A stretch of DNA of 64,000 nucleotides from Parahoeflea alexandrii (GCF_024105735.1 NZ_JAAAML010000006.1:1-64000); one strand, 5' to 3'. Shown: positions 26,123 through 35,941, numbered from the stretch's first letter. Notes: a model not told the origin generated them from the sequence alone. Numbers and translations: made by a program.

Positions 26123-26892
26123 CCGCCTTGATGTCACTCACCAATGTGTCGAAAAATTTCGGTGGATTGGCTGTTATCACCGATGTCAGCTTCGATGTGC
26201 CGGCGGGAGCAAGGATGGCGCTGATCGGTCCGAACGGGGCCGGGAAAACGACAATCTTCAATCTGATATCCGGCGTTTACCAGCCATCGGCCGGTGAAAT
26301 ACGGCTGGAGGGCCAGGAGATCTCGGCCATACCCTCGCGCGAGCGTATCGGATTGGGGATCGCTCGCTCGTTTCAGAACATCCGGCTGATGCCGCACCTG
26401 TCGGTCCTCGAAAATGTGATGCTCGGCCAGCAGGCGCGCGCCGGTAACCTCGGCAACATGCTGTCGCCCCTGAGACGATCAAGATGGCGCCGGGAAGCCG
26501 AGGAGCTGCTCGAACAGATGGGGCTCGACACCTATCCCGGCGAAGTGGTGGCGACTTTGCCCTACGGCATCCGCAAGAAGATCGAGGTGGTGCGCGCCCT
26601 CGTGGCCAAGCCGAAGCTTCTCATGCTCGATGAGCCGGCGGCCGGGCTGAACAACACCGAGACCGCCAATCTCAAGGATTTCCTCATGCAGATTGCGGCA
26701 ACCGGGGTCACGCTGCTTGTTGTCGAGCATGACATGAGCCTTGTCCGCAGTCTCTGCGACCATGCGGTGGTGCTCAATTTCGGAGAGAAGATCTACGACG
26801 GCCCCACTGCCGAGGTTCAGAAGGATCCGGATGTGCTTGAAGCCTATCTCGGGACCCGGCACGCAGGCAAGGAGACGACCGATGTTGCTTGA
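26119..26892 (+). CDS. livG: branched-chain amino acid-type ABC transporter ATPase (LivG family)
   Basis: This 257-residue single-domain ATPase has Walker A GPNGAGKTT, Q-loop IARSFQNIRLMPHLSVLENVM and Walker B KLLMLDEPAAGLNNTE. The signature is replaced by LPYGIRKKIEVVRAL, as is common in LivG. His switch VEHDMSLVRSLCD follows. It provides energy together with LivF, whose start lies inside its 3' end. Confidence 0.9.
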   Translation: MTALMSLTNVSKNFGGLAVITDVSFDVPAGARMALIGPNGAGKTTIFNLISGVYQPSAGEIRLEGQEISAIPSRERIGLGIARSFQNIRLMPHLSVLENVMLGQQARAGNLGNMLSPLRRSRWRREAEELLEQMGLDTYPGEVVATLPYGIRKKIEVVRALVAKPKLLMLDEPAAGLNNTETANLKDFLMQIAATGVTLLVVEHDMSLVRSLCDHAVVLNFGEKIYDGPTAEVQKDPDVLEAYLGTRHAGKETTDVA

Positions 26893-27628
26893 CGTGAAGG
26901 GACTGGATGTCCGCTACGGCCGTACACATGCGGTCAAGGGTGTCGATCTGAATGTTGCCGAGGGCGAAATCGTCACCGTTCTGGGCGCCAATGGCGCCGG
27001 CAAGACTTCACTGTTGCGGGCATTGCAGGGCGCTGTTCGTCCGGCATCCGGTACCATCAGTCTTGATGGAAAGGAGCTGTCGGCCGCCAGTCCAGCCGCG
27101 CGGGTCGCTTCGGGCATGATGCTGGTGCCCGAAGGCCGCCAGATCTTCGTCTCCATGACCGTGCACGAAAACCTGCAGATGGGCGTCTATCTGCGCTCGG
27201 ACGGAGACGTCGCCCGCGATCTCGAGGCTGTCTACGACCGGTTTCCCAATCTCGCGGAACGCAGGGACATGAAAGCCAGCGTGTTGTCGGGCGGTGAGCA
27301 GCAGATGCTTGCCATCGGTCGGGCGCTGGTCGGCAGGCCACGCCTGATCATGCTCGATGAACCATCGCTCGGGTTGTCGCCGCTGTTCGTGTCACGACTG
27401 TTCGACCTGATCGTCGAGCTCAACAAGAGCGGTATCAGCATTCTGCTGGTCGAGCAGAACACGACGATGGCACTCGACGTTGCCACCCGGGGGTATGTCC
27501 TCGAACTGGGCAGGGTGGTCATCGAGGACAGTGCTGCGGCGCTGTCGACCAACACCGCTCTCACCGAGGCCTATCTCGGCGGCGGAAACGAGACTTCGGC
27601 GCTCACTACCACGGGAGCACAGGCGTGA
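26882..27628 (+). CDS. livF: branched-chain amino acid-type ABC transporter ATPase (LivF family)
   Basis: The start ATG 26882 is preceded by AAGGAG and overlaps the livG end by 11 bases, giving 248 residues. Walker A is GANGAGKTS, signature LSGGEQQMLAIGRAL, Walker B LIMLDEPSLGLSP and switch VEQNTTMALDVATRGYVLELG, all typical of LivF. The binding-protein gene follows after 52 bases. Confidence 0.9.
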   Translation: MLLDVKGLDVRYGRTHAVKGVDLNVAEGEIVTVLGANGAGKTSLLRALQGAVRPASGTISLDGKELSAASPAARVASGMMLVPEGRQIFVSMTVHENLQMGVYLRSDGDVARDLEAVYDRFPNLAERRDMKASVLSGGEQQMLAIGRALVGRPRLIMLDEPSLGLSPLFVSRLFDLIVELNKSGISILLVEQNTTMALDVATRGYVLELGRVVIEDSAAALSTNTALTEAYLGGGNETSALTTTGAQA

Positions 27629-27680
27629 CGCCGGACGGTACTGAAACAGTAATGGAACTTTTAACAAAGGGAGACTTTTC

Positions 27681-28856
27681 ATGAACGTCAAATCAATCCT
27701 GGCAGCGGGGGCGCTGGCGCTTCTCGCGAGCACTGCCTGGGCGGCCGATACCATCAAGATCGGCAACATCGTTGTCACGGCCGGCTTTCTCAAGAGCGTC
27801 GGCGAGCCGACGCTTACGGCGGTCGACATCGCCGTGGACGAAATCAATGCTGCCGGCGGTATCAATGGCAAGCCGATCGAGCTTATCCGTTTCGATACCG
27901 GCTCTGATCCGAAACAGGCCTCCGTCGGTGCGCGCAAGCTGGCACAAGACGACGAGGTGCTGGCGATCGTCGGGCCGTTCTCGTCAGGCGAATCCGCGGT
28001 GGCTCTGAATGACGCCGAGCGCTTGAAAGTGCTGATGATGCCGACCTCCGCGTCTGCCCCCGGCCTCACCGATGGCCGAAAGTATGGCTGGCGCCTGACC
28101 GAGGACGAGTTCAAGCAGTTCGGACGACTTCTCAAATCGCTTAAGGCCAACGGCATCAAGTCGGATACTGCGGAGATCGTCTACATCTCGGAAGAAGTCG
28201 TTTCCAACGCTGCCGGAACCAAGCTGTATCCGGCGCTGCTGAAGGAAAACGGCATCACGCACGGTGATCCGATCCCGGTTCAGTACAAGAGCTTCGACAT
28301 GTCGGCCCAGGCGGCGCAGATCCTGGCTTCCAATCCGGATCTGGTCGCCATTGCCGCTCTGCCGGAATCGGCCTCCAAGGTCATCGGTGAATTGCGCCGG
28401 CAAGGCTATGAGGGCCGCATCATCGGTTCGCAGATCTTTGCCGACCCCAACGTGGTCGAACTGTTCGGCCCCGAGGGAGAAGGAACCATGGTTGTCGCCG
28501 GGTTCTGGAGAGGCTTCAGCCCGGCTTCGGAGGCCTTCAACGAGAAGTTCGTCGCCGAAACCGCAAAGCGCGGTATCAAGAAGGCAGGCGCACACCATTC
28601 CGACGCCCAAGCCTATGATACGCTCTTCCTGCTCAAGCAGGTCATGGAAAAAGTTGGCACGACAGGTGATCCTGCAAAGCTCGAAGAAGAGCGTGAAGCG
28701 ATCGTAGCCGGAATGGAAGGCGTCCGGTTCTCCGGAATCCTTGGCAATGACATCTGTTTCAACGGCCACGACGCGGAGCTTCCGGGCTACATCATCGAGA
28801 TCAAGAACGGTGAATGGACCAAGTTCGATTCCGCACCTGCCGACAAGTGTGAGTGA
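27681..28856 (+). CDS. branched-chain amino acid-type ABC transporter substrate-binding protein (LivK family)
   Basis: This 391-residue periplasmic type I binding protein has a signal peptide (ILAAGALALLASTAWAAD, cleavage after AWA). It also has the family opening IKIGNIVVTAGFLKSVG, INGKPIELIRFDTGSDP, a ligand-cleft segment GPFSSGESAVALND and a C-terminal Cys pair that could form a disulfide. GGGAGAC upstream is the ribosome site. Unlike many liv operons the binding protein is last. The ligand is unknown; family members bind amides, urea and aromatic acids as well as amino acids. Confidence 0.87.
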   Translation: MNVKSILAAGALALLASTAWAADTIKIGNIVVTAGFLKSVGEPTLTAVDIAVDEINAAGGINGKPIELIRFDTGSDPKQASVGARKLAQDDEVLAIVGPFSSGESAVALNDAERLKVLMMPTSASAPGLTDGRKYGWRLTEDEFKQFGRLLKSLKANGIKSDTAEIVYISEEVVSNAAGTKLYPALLKENGITHGDPIPVQYKSFDMSAQAAQILASNPDLVAIAALPESASKVIGELRRQGYEGRIIGSQIFADPNVVELFGPEGEGTMVVAGFWRGFSPASEAFNEKFVAETAKRGIKKAGAHHSDAQAYDTLFLLKQVMEKVGTTGDPAKLEEEREAIVAGMEGVRFSGILGNDICFNGHDAELPGYIIEIKNGEWTKFDSAPADKCE

Positions 28857-28864
28857 ATCAATCA

Positions 28865-28891
28865 GCCTGCGCATTTTTATAGTGCGCAGGC
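28865..28891 (+). terminator. stem-loop at the end of the liv-type operon
   Basis: GCCTGCGCA (28865-28873) pairs perfectly with TGCGCAGGC (28883-28891) around a nine-base T-rich loop. Only a short CTTTC tail follows, so termination may be partial or rho-assisted. It separates the ABC operon from the TRAP genes. Confidence 0.55.
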
Positions 28892-28948
28892 CTTTCGTGC
28901 GGACAGCAAGAGAGGCAGTCTGCCTGGACCAGACAAGGGAAACTTGAA

Positions 28949-29893
28949 ATGTTGAAACGTTTGATGATGGCGGTCGCTTTGACCGGGATGCTTTGTGGCG
29001 TGGCCGCTGCGCAGACGGTCGGCCTGGCAACGACGAAGGGCGGCGCTACCAACCAGATTGCCAATGCTCTGGCAAAAACCATTTCGGAAAATTCCGATCT
29101 CATGGTCAGGCCGCAAATCATGGCAAATACCGCGCAATACCTGCCTCTGGTGGATACCGGCCGTGTTGAGTTCGGCATTGCCAACTTTCCCCAGACCTCC
29201 AATGCCATTTCGGGCACCGGCATGTCCGAAGGACAGCCTCATCCCAACCTGCGGATGGTGGGGACGCTCATTCCCTTCAATGCAGGGCTGATGGTCACCA
29301 ACGAATCCGGAATGGCAACCATGGCGGACATGAAGGGCAAGCGGCTTCCACGATTCCCCGAAGGTTCTCTCGGCGATATCATCATGAAGGCCGCACTGGA
29401 AACAGCCGGGCTGACTTATGACGATGTCACCAGCGTACCGATCGCCAATTTCCCGGCCATGTTCCAGGGGATCAAGGACGGTACCACGGATGTCAGTATC
29501 GCGACCGCGGGTTCGCAGTCAGCGCTGGATATCGATGCCTCGACGGGCGGTGCCCGGTTTCTCGATTTCAAGGATGGCGATGAGAAGATTCTCGAGAAGA
29601 GCCTGCCTGGCGTCTCGCTGAAGAAGGGAACGGACCTGCCGGAGTCTGCGGGTATCACCGACGATACCGTGATCATGTCCTATGACTACACGCTCTTTGC
29701 CAATGTCGATGTGGCCGACGAGACCGTCGCCAAGGTGGCCAAGGCACTCTACGAGGGCAAGGAAGGTCTCATGGCGTCCGGCCCGATCTGGAGCGAATTC
29801 GATCCCGCACGGCTTGCGAACAACATCTCGCTCGAGTTTCACCCGGGAGCCATCGAGTTCTACAAGAGCGTCGGTATCTGGAACGGCAACTAG
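28949..29893 (+). CDS. TAXI-family TRAP transporter solute-binding protein
   Basis: This 314-residue protein has a clear signal peptide (ending near AAA-QT) and a TAXI-type binding domain. The domain has TTKGGATNQIANALAKTISE at the N-end, the GVEFGIAN-type segment RVEFGIANFPQ, and EGSLGDIIMKAALETAGL. It delivers an organic acid to the fused membrane subunit encoded 130 bases downstream. Ligands of TAXI proteins include glutamate, 2-oxoglutarate and other dicarboxylates; a dicarboxylate produced or used by the neighbouring pathways is a reasonable guess. Confidence 0.87.
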   Translation: MLKRLMMAVALTGMLCGVAAAQTVGLATTKGGATNQIANALAKTISENSDLMVRPQIMANTAQYLPLVDTGRVEFGIANFPQTSNAISGTGMSEGQPHPNLRMVGTLIPFNAGLMVTNESGMATMADMKGKRLPRFPEGSLGDIIMKAALETAGLTYDDVTSVPIANFPAMFQGIKDGTTDVSIATAGSQSALDIDASTGGARFLDFKDGDEKILEKSLPGVSLKKGTDLPESAGITDDTVIMSYDYTLFANVDVADETVAKVAKALYEGKEGLMASGPIWSEFDPARLANNISLEFHPGAIEFYKSVGIWNGN

Positions 29894-29904
29894 AACCAGG
29901 CATG

Positions 29905-29936
29905 CAGCAGCGGGGTGTCCACCAGTCCCGCTGCTG
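29905..29936 (+). other. intercistronic stem-loop between TAXI binding protein and TRAP membrane gene
   Basis: CAGCAGCGGG (29905-29914) pairs with CCCGCTGCTG (29927-29936), ten perfect pairs and a 12-base loop, without a T-run. It probably protects or limits the transcript so that more binding protein than membrane protein is made. Confidence 0.5.
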
Positions 29937-30023
29937 CTGCTGAGGCCCGCGCCTGCCGTCTGTACTGAAAGACAGTGAGGACGGAGGCGAGGCGCAAGGG
30001 GTGCCGGGTAATTGGAGACTGGA

Positions 30024-31934
30024 ATGGCAGACGTGCAGACCAAGGCGATGAGGGCTGTCTCTGCGGCCTTTTCATTGTTCGTGCCGGTGGTGGCCGTGTT
30101 GTGGGTCATGGCAGTGCCACAGCGGCTTGGCCTGTTGATCTATCCCGAGCAAGTGGTGGTGCTGATGCTCGGTGCGGCGCTGGTCGTGGTGTTTTGCCGC
30201 TCGAGCGCTTCGGATTCCGCGGCTTGGCGGCTTCTCAATACCGTGCTTGCCTGCATTGCCGCGATGTTGAGCGTTTATGTCTATATCCGCTTTCCGGTGC
30301 TTTCTGAGGCTACCCATCGCTTCCCCACCGAGACGCTGCTGATCGGTATTGGCGTCACGCTGCTGACACTGGAAGCCTTGCGTCGTGTGGTCGGCTGGAC
30401 GCTCGTCTTCATCTTTGCGATCCTTTTCCTCTATGCCGTTTTCGGCGACTGGGTGCCGGGCGCACTGCAGGGGCGGCCGATGGCTGCAGCGGACGTTTTG
30501 CGGTTCATCGGTGCGGACTCCTCCGCGGTCTGGGGGCAGGCTCTGCAGATTGCAGCCTTTGTCGTGGTGATCTTCGTTCTGTTCGGTGGTCTCCTGATGG
30601 CCAGCGGCGGCGGCGATTTCTTTACCCAGCTTGCCATGCGTGTCGCAGGCAACGGACCGGGAAACTCTGCCAAGGTGGCGGTGACCGCATCTGCGCTGTT
30701 CGGCACGGTTTCCGGCAGCGCCGTCTCGAACGTCATGTCGACGGGCATCATGACCATTCCCCTGATGAAGCGTGCCGGATTCCGTGGCGCCCAGGCAGGC
30801 GGTATCGAGGCGGTTTCGTCCACCGGAGGTCAGCTGATGCCGCCGGTGATGGGAGCGGCAGCCTTCCTGATGGCCGAAATCCTGCAGGTCCCCTACAAGA
30901 CCGTTGCGCTGGCCGCCCTGCTGCCGGCAGTACTCTATTACATCTCGCTGTATTGTCAGATCGATTTCATCTCGCGCAGGGATAACATCGCTTCGCTCAA
31001 GGATATTCAGCGCAACACCTTTGCGACGGTGGTCAAGGATGGCTGGTTGGCCATCGTCGCCTTTACCGTGCTGCTGAGCTGCATCTTCTACTGGAACATG
31101 CGGGCCGAAGTGGCGGCAGTCTGGGCGATCGCGGCCCTGGTGGCTGGCGGGCTTGTTCTCGGTCTCACCCGTCGAAGCACGCAGGGCATGACGCCACGCC
31201 AGGTCCTCACGGCGGTGATCGATACAGGTCGAAACACCTGCGATGTGCTGCTGATCACCGCTGTTGCCGGGATGATCATCGGCTTGCTTTCGACCACGGG
31301 CTTCGGTTTTGCGCTGTCGCTCTACCTGCTTGATTTCGGTGGCCGCAGCATGTTTGGGCTCTTGCTGCTGACCGCCGCGATCAGCATTGTTCTCGGGCTG
31401 GGGCTACCCACCACCGGGGTTTACCTTTTGCTCGCCTCCCTAGCCGCACCGTCCCTGGTGGAACTCGGTATCGAGCCCATCGCCGCGCACATGTTCGTGC
31501 TTTACTACGGCATTTTGTCGATGATCACGCCGCCGATCGCGCTGGCGAGTTTTGCTGCAGCAAGCCTGTCCGGGGCTACCAAGAGTGCCACCGAGCTTGA
31601 AGCCTTCCGGTTTGGCTGGATCGCCTATTTCCTGCCGTTCCTGTTCATCTACAAGCCGGGACTGCTGCTTGTCGGGTCCTGGTTCCATATCAGCTACGTG
31701 TTCGCCAGTTCGCTGATGGCGCTGGTGCTGGTGACCGGCGGGCTGGTCGGGCATGCGCTGCGTCCGCTGAACCCTCTCGTGCGGCTGCTCTGGGCCGTGG
31801 TGGGACTGCTGGTGATCATGCCCCTGGCCGAGTTTGGCGGACACACGCTGGAATATGCAGTCAGCGCATTGGGGGCGGTGTTGCTGGTGCTGTCGCTGGT
31901 CCTGAGCCCGAAGCCTGATCCGGTGAAAGCCTAG
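30024..31934 (+). CDS. TRAP transporter fused permease subunit (4TM/12TM)
   Basis: This 636-residue membrane protein fuses the DctQ-like small subunit (first about 160 residues, four hydrophobic segments) to the DctM-like large subunit. DctM motifs include GNGPGNSAKVAVTASALFGTVSGSAVSNVMSTG and VLGLGLPTTGVYLLL. TAXI-type TRAP systems usually have this fusion. The start ATG 30024 has GGAG seven bases upstream; an in-frame TTG at 30012 is less likely. Transport is driven by the sodium or proton gradient. Confidence 0.9.
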   Translation: MADVQTKAMRAVSAAFSLFVPVVAVLWVMAVPQRLGLLIYPEQVVVLMLGAALVVVFCRSSASDSAAWRLLNTVLACIAAMLSVYVYIRFPVLSEATHRFPTETLLIGIGVTLLTLEALRRVVGWTLVFIFAILFLYAVFGDWVPGALQGRPMAAADVLRFIGADSSAVWGQALQIAAFVVVIFVLFGGLLMASGGGDFFTQLAMRVAGNGPGNSAKVAVTASALFGTVSGSAVSNVMSTGIMTIPLMKRAGFRGAQAGGIEAVSSTGGQLMPPVMGAAAFLMAEILQVPYKTVALAALLPAVLYYISLYCQIDFISRRDNIASLKDIQRNTFATVVKDGWLAIVAFTVLLSCIFYWNMRAEVAAVWAIAALVAGGLVLGLTRRSTQGMTPRQVLTAVIDTGRNTCDVLLITAVAGMIIGLLSTTGFGFALSLYLLDFGGRSMFGLLLLTAAISIVLGLGLPTTGVYLLLASLAAPSLVELGIEPIAAHMFVLYYGILSMITPPIALASFAAASLSGATKSATELEAFRFGWIAYFLPFLFIYKPGLLLVGSWFHISYVFASSLMALVLVTGGLVGHALRPLNPLVRLLWAVVGLLVIMPLAEFGGHTLEYAVSALGAVLLVLSLVLSPKPDPVKA

Positions 31935-31953
31935 TCGTCCGACACAGTCTGAC

Positions 31954-32715
31954 CTATTCGGCGGTCCAGCCACCATCGACGAGAATGGAAGAGCCGGTCA
32001 TGAGGCCGGAGGCATCGCTTGCAAGCAGGATCAATGCACCGGCCAGATCTTCGACCTTCCCCAGCCGCCTGAGCTTGATCTTGGAGAGCACCGATGACCT
32101 GAAATTCTCGTCTTCCAGAAAAGGAGCCGTCATTGGTGTCTCGATGAAGGTCGGTGCGATTGCGTTGACCCGGATGCCAAGTGGAGCCAGCTCAACGGCC
32201 ATCGATCTGGTCATGCCCTCAAGCGCAAACTTGGTGGTGCAGTAGATGGTCCGGTTTGCTGCGCCGACGTGCCCCATCTGGGAAGAGATGTTGATGATCG
32301 AGCCTCGACGCTCCAAGGCGATGAGACGGCGGACAACGGCCTGTGCGACGAAAAACGCGGCCTTGACGTTGAGATCGTTGACGCGGTCGAACCTCTCTGG
32401 TTCCACCTCGACAAAGGGCCCGGGGCTGTTGGTGCCTGCGTTGTTGACGAGAATGTCAAAAGCGGGCGCGTCACCGACTGCCCGCCGTACTGCCTCCACG
32501 TCCATGACGTCGAGAACGAGGGGCTCGGCCTGCCCACCGTCCTCGATGATGGTCTGGGCAGCGTTCTCGATTTCGCCTCTGCTGCGCGCCACAAGCGTGA
32601 CATGCGCACCATAGGCAGCCAGCGCGCGGGCGGCGAGAAGGCCTATGCCGCGTCCGGCCCCTGTGACCAGCGCCCGTTTTCCGTCAAGTCTGAACAGTCC
32701 GGCCAGAGTATCCAC
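31954..32715 (-). CDS. SDR-family oxidoreductase
   Basis: This 253-residue protein has a complete short-chain dehydrogenase core: VTGAGRGIGLLAARAL, LVLDVMD, NNAGTNSPG, catalytic Ser in NISSQMG, and Tyr/Lys in YCTTKFALE, then APTFIETPM. It resembles gluconate 5-dehydrogenase-like SDRs acting on hydroxy acids. It is the last gene of the minus-strand operon starting at 38004, three bases after the HisD-family gene, and converges with the TRAP gene. Confidence 0.87.
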   Translation of the reverse strand: MDTLAGLFRLDGKRALVTGAGRGIGLLAARALAAYGAHVTLVARSRGEIENAAQTIIEDGGQAEPLVLDVMDVEAVRRAVGDAPAFDILVNNAGTNSPGPFVEVEPERFDRVNDLNVKAAFFVAQAVVRRLIALERRGSIINISSQMGHVGAANRTIYCTTKFALEGMTRSMAVELAPLGIRVNAIAPTFIETPMTAPFLEDENFRSSVLSKIKLRRLGKVEDLAGALILLASDASGLMTGSSILVDGGWTAE

Positions 32716-32718
32716 GGT

Positions 32719-34023
32719 TCACTCCGCGGCAGTTGCATAGGGAACGTTCTTGCCGCCGTAGCGGCGGACGCGGATATTGGCCTGCTCTGCATGGCCGGCA
32801 AACCCTTCGAGCATGCAAAGCCGTGAGCAGTATTCGCCGATCATCGCCGATGCCTCATCGGTCAGAACGCGCTGATAGGTAACCGTCTTGAGGAATTTCC
32901 CGACCCAGAGGCCGCCAGTGTAGCGCGCCGTCTTCTTGGTCGGAAGCGTGTGATTGGTGCCGATGACCTTGTCGCCGAAAGCCACGTTGGTTCTGGCGCC
33001 AAGGAAGAGCGCGCCATAATTGGTCATGTTGTCGAGGAAGTAATCCGGATCCCTGGTCATCACCTGGACATGTTCGGAGGCGATCTCGTCGGCGATCCTG
33101 ACCATTTCCGCATCGTCCTCGCAGACGATGACGGCGCCGTATTCGTCCCATGCCCGACGGGCGATATCCGCCGTCGGAAGAATGCCGAGCAGCCGTTCGA
33201 CTTCCGCCATCGTGTCCCGGGCCAGCTTTTCCGAAGTGGTCAGAAGCATTGCCGGCGAGTTCGGACCATGCTCGGCCTGGCCAAGAAGATCGGTAGCACA
33301 GATCTCACCGTCCACCGTCTCGTCGGCTATCACCAGAGTTTCCGTCGGTCCTGCAAAGAGATCGATGCCGACACGTCCGTAGAGTTGGCGCTTGGCCTCC
33401 GCCACGAAGGCGTTGCCAGGGCCGACCAGCATATCCACCGGCGCAACCTGTTCGGTTCCCAGCGCCATGGCGCCAACGGCCTGAATGCCACCGAGGCAAT
33501 GGATTTCGTCGGCTCCGGCAAGGTGCTGGGCGGCCACGATCGCCGGTGCAGGCTTGCCGTTGAAGGGTGGTGCGCAGGTGACGATCCGGGGTACGCCGGC
33601 GACCTTGGCCGTGACAACAGACATATGGGCGGATGCCAGCAGCGGGTACTTGCCGCCCGGTACGTAGCAGCCGACCGAATTCATCGGAATGTTCTTGTGG
33701 CCGAGCACAACACCGGGGAGGGTTTCGACCTCGATGTCGCGAAGGGCGGCACGCTGATGTTCGGCAAAATTGCGCACCTGTTCCTGGGCAAACTTGATGT
33801 CATCGATGTTGCGCTGCGAAAGTTGGCCCAGGCACTCCTGGATCTCGCTGTCGCTCAACCGGTAGTCATCGCGATCGAGGCCATCGAACTTGACCGACAT
33901 CTCTCGCACGGCTGCCTGGCCGCGGCTGGCGATGTCCGCAAGCGCGCTTTCCACCGTTGCCCTGACCCTGTTGTCCTCATCGGCGATTGCTTCGGCCTGC
34001 TTGCCTTGCTTGAGGTATCTCAT
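32719..34023 (-). CDS. HisD-family (histidinol dehydrogenase-like) NAD-dependent dehydrogenase
   Basis: The start ATG 34023 has GGAG nine bases upstream and gives 434 residues. The HisD catalytic and zinc-binding set is intact: Gln249 and His252 (LGQAEHG), Glu317 and His318 (SEHVQ), Asp351 ([14 protein letters not shown]) and His411 (GFAGHAEQ). HisD enzymes oxidise an alcohol through the aldehyde to the acid using two NAD. The operon has no histidine genes. HisD relatives also act catabolically, for example sulfopropanediol dehydrogenase HpsN, so a four-electron oxidation of a small alcohol is more likely than histidine synthesis. Confidence 0.82.
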   Translation of the reverse strand: MRYLKQGKQAEAIADEDNRVRATVESALADIASRGQAAVREMSVKFDGLDRDDYRLSDSEIQECLGQLSQRNIDDIKFAQEQVRNFAEHQRAALRDIEVETLPGVVLGHKNIPMNSVGCYVPGGKYPLLASAHMSVVTAKVAGVPRIVTCAPPFNGKPAPAIVAAQHLAGADEIHCLGGIQAVGAMALGTEQVAPVDMLVGPGNAFVAEAKRQLYGRVGIDLFAGPTETLVIADETVDGEICATDLLGQAEHGPNSPAMLLTTSEKLARDTMAEVERLLGILPTADIARRAWDEYGAVIVCEDDAEMVRIADEIASEHVQVMTRDPDYFLDNMTNYGALFLGARTNVAFGDKVIGTNHTLPTKKTARYTGGLWVGKFLKTVTYQRVLTDEASAMIGEYCSRLCMLEGFAGHAEQANIRVRRYGGKNVPYATAAE

Positions 34024-34053
34024 CGTCAAATCTCCATTCAAAAACGGGTGGGT

Positions 34054-34998
34054 TCAGGCCAACGGATCGGCTGTATCCTGCTTCATCCGTCGAAGCGCGA
34101 GAATGCGGCTGTCACGCCAGGCCTGACGCTCGGCGATCATTTCAGCGGGGATACGGCTCTCCAGCCGTGAGTGGGCTTCGGCAATCTGTTGCTGCGTCCA
34201 GTCGTAGTCCGTGCGGGCTGAATTGCCGAGATGTTTCATCATCGGGCCGAGCCGGTCGACAAAGCCCTGCAAGCCATCCGGTGCATTGAGGTGAGCGACT
34301 TCGAAGGGCCCCAGGGAGGCCCATCGCAGGGCCAGGCCATCGGTGAGAACCGCATCGATGTCTTCCGGCGTGCAGAAGCCCTCGCCGACCAGGTGAAGGG
34401 CTTCCGCCACCAGAGTGAACTGCAGGCGGTTGAGGATGAAGCCGTCGATCTCCTTGTTGAGCACGATCGGCCGCATCCCGGCCTCGGTCATCAGCAGCCG
34501 GGTACGTTCGATCGTCTCGCGGCTGGTGCTGCCGGTGCCGCAGAGTTCAACCAGCGGGATCAGCGACGGCGGATTGACCGGGTGAACCACCAGCGCCCGT
34601 TCCGGGTTGGCGATATGGCCCAGAAACTCGGAGCCGGGAATGGCGGAGGTGGAGGAGGCGAGGATGGCGTCGGCTGGGGCATGAGTGGCCACCTCGGTGA
34701 AGACCTGCCGCTTGGTGTCGGCATCTTCGCGCACGCTCTCCTGCACATAGACCGCATCCTTGACAGCTTCCGCAATCGAACCGACTGGAGTGATCCGATC
34801 GAGCACTGTCTCGACCGCTTCATCGAGCATGCCGTTGTCGGCAAAGAGCGTCAGTGTTTGCCTCGCGGCGGACAAGGCGCGACCTGCAGCCTCGCCCTCC
34901 AGTACATCGTAAAGCCTGACCTCGTGGCCTGCACGGGCGAAGACGACGGCCCATGCCCGCCCGACTGTTCCGGCGCCAATGCAAGCTGCGGTTTTCAT
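34054..34998 (-). CDS. 3-hydroxyacyl-CoA dehydrogenase-family oxidoreductase
   Basis: This 314-residue protein has the Rossmann motif ACIGAGTVGRAWAVVFARAGHEV at the N-end, the catalytic His segment VHPVNPPSLIPLVELCG, and a helical dimer domain (IDGFILNRLQFTLVAEAL). Length and the His-Pro-Val-Asn-Pro-Pro motif fit the lambda-crystallin/L-gulonate 3-dehydrogenase branch, which oxidises free hydroxy acids rather than CoA thioesters. Its start overlaps the lyase stop by four bases. Confidence 0.83.
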   Translation of the reverse strand: MKTAACIGAGTVGRAWAVVFARAGHEVRLYDVLEGEAAGRALSAARQTLTLFADNGMLDEAVETVLDRITPVGSIAEAVKDAVYVQESVREDADTKRQVFTEVATHAPADAILASSTSAIPGSEFLGHIANPERALVVHPVNPPSLIPLVELCGTGSTSRETIERTRLLMTEAGMRPIVLNKEIDGFILNRLQFTLVAEALHLVGEGFCTPEDIDAVLTDGLALRWASLGPFEVAHLNAPDGLQGFVDRLGPMMKHLGNSARTDYDWTQQQIAEAHSRLESRIPAEMIAERQAWRDSRILALRRMKQDTADPLA

Positions 34999-35876
34999 CG
35001 TGGCTCGTCCTTTGGCTCGCGCGCCCAGCGCCGTTCAAAATCCCAGACCTCATCGAAGCCTATCAACGAGTTGAACTCGGTAAAATCAAACAGCGGCACA
35101 TCCGGTGAAAGCGAGGTGCCCTCATGCTTCAAGAGATTGAGGACGGCTTCGGCCGCAGCTGCCGCGGCAAGGCCGGTGGCGGCCGGGAAAATCGCCATGC
35201 TGTAGCCGATGTCCTGCATCTCCGCCCGCGAGCGTATCGGCGTTTTGCCACCGTCGGCCATGTTGGCCATCATCGGCCTGGATACGCTACGGCAGGCCTC
35301 TCGCATTTCCTCCTCGCTTTCCAGCGCTTCCAGAAAAACGACATCGGCTCCCGCCTCGCCATAGGCAAGGCCACGTTTTAGGGCTCCCTCGAAGCCTTCA
35401 ATCTGCCGGGCGTCAGTGCGTGCAATGATCAGCGTTTCGGGATTGCGACGGGCTTCGGTTGCGACCTTGATCTTCTCGATCATGTCAATTGCCGGCACGA
35501 CGCGCTTGAATGGCGTGTGACCGCATTTTTTCGGAAATTCCTGATCTTCGATCTGGACTGCCACAACCCCGGCTTCCTCGTAGCCACGTACGGTATGATG
35601 CACGTTCAACAAGCCGCCATAACCGGTGTCGGCATCGGCAATGACGCCGGCGTTCGATACGCGGCAAAGCGTGGCCACGCGGTCCAGCATCTGGGTGTAG
35701 CTGGCAATCCCGGCGTCCGGCAGGCCTAGCGCGGATGCTCCCATCCAGTAGCCGGAAGCATAGACGAAATCGAAACCGATCTTGTTGCTGACGACTGCGG
35801 TGATCATGTCATGAATGCCGGGCGCCAGCACGAACTGTCCGTTTTCAAGGGCAGTCTTCAGGCTCGGTTTGTTCAT
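34995..35876 (-). CDS. isocitrate lyase/PEP mutase-family C-C lyase (paralogue 2)
   Basis: This 293-residue TIM-barrel lyase has DADTGYGG at 81-88 and the KKCGH loop with Cys118, at the same positions as the copy at 14364-15224. The substrate loop differs (SGYWMGAS versus TGYGTVAS), suggesting related but distinct substrates. In its operon it follows LeuC- and LeuD-like genes. That order resembles the pair dimethylmaleate hydratase plus dimethylmalate lyase known from nicotinate fermentation. A small inverted repeat CTTCAC-ACT-GTGAAG (35912-35926) lies in the leader. Confidence 0.85.
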   Translation of the reverse strand: MNKPSLKTALENGQFVLAPGIHDMITAVVSNKIGFDFVYASGYWMGASALGLPDAGIASYTQMLDRVATLCRVSNAGVIADADTGYGGLLNVHHTVRGYEEAGVVAVQIEDQEFPKKCGHTPFKRVVPAIDMIEKIKVATEARRNPETLIIARTDARQIEGFEGALKRGLAYGEAGADVVFLEALESEEEMREACRSVSRPMMANMADGGKTPIRSRAEMQDIGYSMAIFPAATGLAAAAAAEAVLNLLKHEGTSLSPDVPLFDFTEFNSLIGFDEVWDFERRWAREPKDEPR

Positions 35877-35941
35877 TGTCGTGTCCTGTTTTGTGAGAGG
35901 CGAACCCGGGACTTCACACTGTGAAGAGTGGAATGGGTCGC

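Noticed and set aside
32719-34023. Histidine biosynthesis hisD, or sulfopropanediol dehydrogenase hpsN
   Set aside because: No other his genes and no sulfonate genes (suyAB, hpsOP, slc) are nearby; the family call is kept but neither specific function is claimed.
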